Assembly (NCBI RefSeq): GCF_901709675.1
Contig: NC_051103.1
Location: forward strand, 2,279,501-2,343,500
Direction of reading: 5' to 3'
DNA length: 64,000 nucleotides
Source of the DNA: Syngnathus acus
Lineage: Eukaryota; Chordata; Actinopteri; Syngnathiformes; Syngnathidae
In this document: positions 59,353-64,000 of the stretch, one piece after another
How positions within the stretch are numbered: position 1 is the stretch's first letter
Layout of the letters: every line of letters begins with the position of its first letter
Made by a program: the position numbers and the translations under genes
Notes under the pieces: generated by a model
The model's database searches: none
What the model saw: only the letters and a program-made list of their open reading frames with translations
Told to the model about the DNA's origin: nothing

Positions 59353-62300
59353 ATGGGTACGACTGCCAGTGCAGCTCCGCCGCCGTCGCCGCTTGAAGGT
59401 GTCCTCGGCAACGGGATGGCCGACGGCAGGCCGTCGCTCGGCATGAGCCCCTTTCACACCGCCGGCGTGCACAACAACAAGGCCAAGTCCATTATCACCA
59501 ACAAGGTCGCACCCGTGCTCATCACGTAAGTCCCTCCTCGAATACGTCTTCTGTGGATTGGCTGTCGATCCCCTTTGATCACCACGGAAGGATTTTGGGA
59601 GCCTAGACACCCCACCCCCCACCCCTTCCCCCCTGGGTCATCTCATTTGTCAGCGTAGGCTTTGTAAACGTTGACTGGTAATTGAATTGACTCCTCACAC
59701 CATGCTGCCGGTGTGTGTGTGTGCGTGTGCGCGCGTGTGTGTGCGTGTGTGTATGTGCAGGTATAACTGCAAGCAGGAATTTCAGATTCACGATGACATC
59801 CACAAGAGCAACTACAAAGTGGGACGGCTATCGGACGCCCTGCCCGAGCATTACCTGGTGCAGGTACTACGCAGGAACCACAGACACACACACACACACA
59901 TATATATGGAAAGGCATGCAGCGTGGAGCAAGCACATTGTCATGCGGCATTTTATGAGGCAGTGGGGGTGGATTGTATCAGGAAGGCGTGGTGTCGCTTT
60001 TCTCAGGATTTTGATGTGCCCCCTCACTCGCTTGCTTGCTCACCTTGATACTTGATCTTTCATGGCATCTTTTCGCACTTGCAGTTTGCGTTCTATTCAC
60101 CCATCAAAGATGGCAATTGTCTTTTGTTATCTTCAATCTCAAAGGATATGCAATCGTTTGTCCAAACTGCTCTCTGATAAAAAAAAAAAATCTTCCCAGC
60201 ATGCAAGCAGTGACCTAAATAGCATTTTTGCGCACGTTCAAAACCAAACACTAGCCACCAATTAACGTATTTCCTACCCTGTAATCTCTTGGGCATCAGT
60301 GCCAATGTGAATGACGACGATGGCGCATTTGACCGCTGTGATGGATTTCCTTGCCAGTAAAGCAAAAGGCATGTCCTTTTTGCTGCAGGTTGAAATGAGA
60401 AACCACTAGATGGCAGCAGACACTAGACAACTGTTTGCCAACATGGCACAATTTTGATGGGAAATTTCATAGCGCACCACCAAACTCTAGTGTCAGAAAG
60501 AAATGAAGTGACGCGAATAAAAAGCGGAGCTTTTATGCTATTTTGACTTTTTTCATCCAGCTTCTATTCTGCTTAGCTTCCAATTTTGAACCATTCACAC
60601 TCACAAGCACAGCTCTGGAGAGCCGAGCGGGAAGGACGTGTGCTTATTGTGCCCTTTTCTGCCAGGGTGAGTTCTTCATGGTGCAGGACGTGTACAGCAA
60701 AGCGGACGTCCTCAGCACGACTGGCTCCTTCGGAGCCCCCAACTTCCGGCGGGTGAAGGGATTGTACCCGCTCTACGGGATGGGTCAGCCCAGCCTGAAC
60801 GGATTCAAGCGGGTCTTGCAGATGCTCCAAGCGCAAGGACACGAGGTCACCTACTGTCTTTGGTGCTTTTGGAGCACGTAGGTGGCACTTCAATTCTGCT
60901 CCTCTGATGTTTCTTGTCCTTTGTTTCCCCGGCCTGCCAGGAGGTTGTTTTTGTCTGCGTGCGAGAAGAGCCGGTGGTCTTCCTGCACAAGGGCGACGAC
61001 TTTGTCCCGTACACTCCCAGGAGGAAGGAGAACCTCCATGAGAATCTCCACGGACTGGAAAAGGAGGAGCCGGTGGAAATGCTGGAGCTTACCGTCAGGA
61101 AGGAGGTGACTTGGACTTGGGCTTGGCTTCTTTTCATGATGGCATGTGTTAAAAACTAAACTAAACAAAATTACAAGCAAAACAGAGGTAAGGAAAAAGA
61201 TTGAAATTGGAGATTGAATTTTTGTTAAAAAAAACAAAGCATTTAAGGTCACCTCCCCCAGTCACTCAACGTTGTTTTTTTTGGTATGGTCGTAAAGTGC
61301 TCTTTTTATCTTTCATCCTTTCTGTTAGCTGCACGACTTTGCCAAGCTGAATGAAAACATCTACTACGTTTACAACGACATTGAGTACCTGAAAGGCGAG
61401 CCTCAGAAGATGGCGATCACATGCGAGGAGGACATCCACGTGACGGAGGAGGTTTACAAGCGGCCCGTGTTCACCATGCCGGCCTACAGGTGCTCGCCGC
61501 TCTTCTTCGGCCGTCGCTCGGCAACCGCTAACCGCATTTGTGCTCGTCTTCTTTGCAGCTATTACAGACTACCGCTACCTGTCGAAGGAGCGCCTATGGA
61601 AGAAGACTTTGATGCTTTTGTCAACATCCTCAGGGTGAGCCCAACTAGCCTTGTTAAGCATCAGTCAGGTTCGATAACTATTGTCGTCCCTTCGTCTATC
61701 TATCCGTTGCCCTCCCAGGAGAGTCCCGGCTTGTCCCTGCAACGCGACATGCCACCCGCGCCCCCCGCGCTGCTCTTCAGCTGCCAGGTGGGCGTCGGCC
61801 GCACCAACTTGGCCATGATCCTGGGCGCCCTGGCCATCAACCGCCTCCAGGGCAACTTGCGCCCCCCGTCTCCGTAAGGGCTCATTAGCCATTATTAGTC
61901 CGTATTTGTTGAAAACGTAAACTTTTTATTGCCATACAACAATTGTGTCCTTGTAGAATTGTGGAGCCGGCGGAGGCCCTTCCGGAGGCCAGACCTGTTT
62001 TCCGCATCATCCAGTCTCTGGTTGCCAGGCTGCCAAATGGACAGCAAATCCTTGAGGAGGTGAATTTCTCTCACCAGATTCAATTCAGGGATGGTGGAAT
62101 GGTGACACGTCTGTGTGTTTGCGTCGTCAGGTGGACCAGGCCATTGAGCTGTGTTCGCAAATGCACAACATCAAAGAAGCAATATACGAGAACAAAAGTA
62201 AACTGGAGGGCCTCGGAGATGATTATCAGATCCAGGTTGGTGCTTTTCTCTGTTCCTACCTGGGAGTCTCCTCCTTGGTGAATTGTACATTTACAACGAA

Positions 62301-63900
62301 GGCAAAATAAAATAAAAAAATAGCTGCAATCGATTTTTTTGAACTTAGAATGAAGCCTGACAAATGTTCTTCCTGTGTTGCATGTCAGGGAAACAGCACC
62401 AAAGAGTACTTCCTCAGCAGAACCCGGCAGAGCTTGGAGCGCTACTTCTACCTGATTGTGTTTAACGCCTACCTCCACGAACAGGTGAGTGTCTTCAATG
62501 AGTGCTCGCTCTCCCGGCCGCTAAAGCCGCGTGTCGCCATTGCAGTATCCCCAGGCCTTCGTGTCCAACTTCAGCCAGTGGATGTGCCGCCACACTTGGC
62601 TCTACCGCCTGCTGGCCCGGATGGACCTTTCTGAGCTATCGGCGTCGCCTGAGCTGGTCACCAGAGGAGCCCGTGTCTTGGTGAGCCTCCGCTGAGGGAC
62701 TATTGGGGAATATTTCCCCACAATGAGTAGTTTTCAAATAATTATTCAACGTGAGAAATGTCTTAGAAAAAATAATTTTACATTAAAAAGTCTATTTTTT
62801 TATATTTAATTGACCATGAAACTGCACGATTTGTTTGTTGTGCAGGTGGCCGGCGAGTATTTAGCACCCGACGTCCTGAGCACCGCCAAGGAGATGAAGG
62901 CGCTCAACTTCAGACGCGTGCCCAAGATGCCCGTGTACGGAATGGCGCAGCCCACGTCCGAGGTGGGGCGCAAACCCCGCCCCAACGTTACTTTCTGTTT
63001 TTTCCTTTTGAACAAATTGTCTATTCTTGATTGCTGTATTTTTCCTATTGATTCCCCGCTCGAAACAAAAGTTCTTTTTTTTTTTTCGTGCGTGTGTGCG
63101 CAGGCGGCTGGAGCCGTGCTGGCTCACCTGATGGACGAAAAGCGCAAGCACAGCCGCGTTCTGTGGGTCAACCTACAGGAGGAGCTGCTTGTCGAAGCCA
63201 ACGGGCAGATCTTCACCCCCAGGGAGCCCTCGCGCTTGGATCAGCACATTGCCGTCCCGGCGTCAGACCCGCTCGTCATTGAGGTCAGGAGGAAACATTT
63301 TCAGGGAATAACATTGCTGCATATGCCAACTCCCTTGTTCTGGACCTTAGAAGCTGGAGGCGTCCCTGAAGGACGAGATCTTGCGAGCCCAGAAGTGGTT
63401 GGAGGTGACTCTGGAGCAGGAGAAGCAGATGAAGATGTTCAAGAGCGTCCTGACGGCACAGGAGGTCTTGGTGCAGCACAAGAAGGCCACGCCAGCCCTC
63501 AGCTACAAGCGCGTCCCTCTGCCCGACTGCGCCGCCCCTCAAGAGGAGGTAGCCGCTAACACTTTGAGCCACAAAACCCCTTTGACAAATCGAGTTACTC
63601 ATCGATCGTGCAGGATTTTGACAAGCTTCTGGACGCCATGAAGAGCTCGCTGGCCGAGGACTCGTGCTCGGCCTTCGTCTTCAACTGCTCCAACGGCAAA
63701 GGCAGGACCACCACGGCCATGGTGCTGTCCGTGCTCACTCTGTGGCACTTCAACGTACGGCGCGCCGCTCGCTCTCGCCTGACCGCACGATGAATTGGAC
63801 CAAGACGGCCGTTTCTTGTCGCCCGCAGGGCTTTCCGGAGTTTCCCGAAGACGAAATCGTGAGTGTCCCTGATGCCAAGTACACCAAAGGGGAATTTCAG
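59353..63900 (+). CDS. pald1: Paladin, 5' part (3' end beyond the window)
   Basis: Phosphatase-domain protein with reported roles in vascular and neural crest signalling. Sixteen coding exons are visible: 59353-59525, 59761-59873, 60666-60845, 60941-61105, 61329-61499, 61559-61634, 61719-61873, 61957-62059, 62131-62235, 62389-62484, 62546-62680, 62846-62962, 63104-63283, 63351-63548, 63614-63754, 63829-63900. It starts 'MGTTASAAPPPSPLEG'; the Gly-2 after Met is a potential myristoylation site, as in the family. Segments match PALD1: 'KSIITNKVAPVLITYNCK', 'VVFVCVREEPVVFL', 'YTPRRKENLHENLHGL', 'DIHVTEEVYKRPVF'. Two CX5R phosphatase signatures are intact: 'FSCQVGVGRTNLAM' and 'FNCSNGKGRTTTAM'. 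The second half repeats the layout of the first ('EMKALNFRRVPKMPVYGMAQ'). The last exon seen ends 'PDAKYTKGEFQ'; the C-terminal quarter is missing at the edge. Confidence 0.95.
59708..59758 (+). repeat. (TG)n-rich microsatellite ending at a pald1 acceptor
   Basis: An imperfect run of TG and CG dinucleotides replaces the usual polypyrimidine tract directly before the CAG acceptor of pald1 exon 2 at 59760. Confidence 0.75.
60403..60417 (+). promoter_or_regulatory. CTCF-like motif in pald1 intron 2
   Basis: CCACTAGATGGCAGC fits the CTCF core consensus at all positions. It lies between pald1 exons 59761-59873 and 60666-60845. The surrounding sequence partly resembles that at 17769, so it may be carried by a repeat family. 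Confidence 0.35.
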
Positions 63901-63907
63901 GTAGGTT

Positions 63908-63908
63908 G

Positions 63909-64000
<92 letters not shown>
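63908..64000. repeat. (CA)n microsatellite at the window edge
   Basis: A pure run of about 46 CA units begins eight bases after the pald1 exon ending at 63900 and continues to the last base of the window. It lies in the intron and explains the long Cys-Val open frames on the reverse strand. Confidence 0.98.

Noticed and set aside
63595-64000. Reverse-strand frames beginning with Cys-Val repeats
   Set aside because: They are produced by translating the terminal (CA)n microsatellite and the antisense of pald1 exons.
1-64000. CRISPR arrays, bacterial operons, rRNA or tRNA genes
   Set aside because: No spaced direct-repeat array, no ribosome-binding-site-led operon and no recognisable rRNA segment; tRNA cloverleaf searching could not be done reliably by eye and none was evident.

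Overview
The window is vertebrate nuclear DNA from a compact teleost fish genome. Every recognisable gene is a spliced vertebrate ortholog with short GT-AG introns, intergenic spacers are often below 1 kb, and microsatellites and homopolymer tracts are frequent. There are no prokaryotic features. All products were identified by reading exon-encoded peptides and comparing them with remembered vertebrate families; no database search was run.

Layout, left to right. 1-3057 (minus): the first two coding exons of the BK potassium channel gene kcnma1, which runs off the left edge. 4366-15748 (minus): complete dlg5, a large MAGUK scaffold gene with about 33 coding exons. 18056-20747 (minus): anxa11, annexin A11 with a repeat-built N-terminus. 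22176-23040 (plus): armc7. 23362-about 28459 (minus): a SUN1-type nuclear envelope LINC gene. 30163-40561 (plus): heatr1/UTP10, a ribosome biogenesis factor. 40979-42852 (plus): arg2, mitochondrial-type arginase. 43484-46715 (minus): a collagen prolyl 4-hydroxylase alpha subunit, p4ha1-like. 48123-48677 (plus): an isolated 3' remnant of spock2 (testican-2). 49000-49783: a short non-autonomous LINE-type retroelement. 50190-51077 (minus): lrrc20. 52963-54986 (minus): a nodal-related TGF-beta ligand gene. 59353 to the right edge (plus): pald1 (paladin), cut off inside a (CA)n tract.

The genes do not form one pathway. kcnma1-dlg5-anxa11 on the left and p4ha1-spock2-lrrc20-nodal-pald1 on the right correspond to genes that I recall at human 10q22. 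The block between them (armc7, sun1, heatr1, arg2) corresponds to genes on four other human chromosomes. The window therefore records at least two rearrangement junctions relative to human.

The most unusual object is the spock2 remnant. The C-terminal glycosaminoglycan-attachment and acidic exon is intact to its stop, and an upstream 46-bp exon resembles a spock2 N-terminal exon. The Kazal, calcium-binding and thyroglobulin exons that should lie between them are absent. Other points of note are FoxH1-like and T-box sites in nodal intron 1 with a TATA box close to the start codon, overlapping convergent 3' ends of armc7 and sun1, and an odd histidine-rich leader on arg2.
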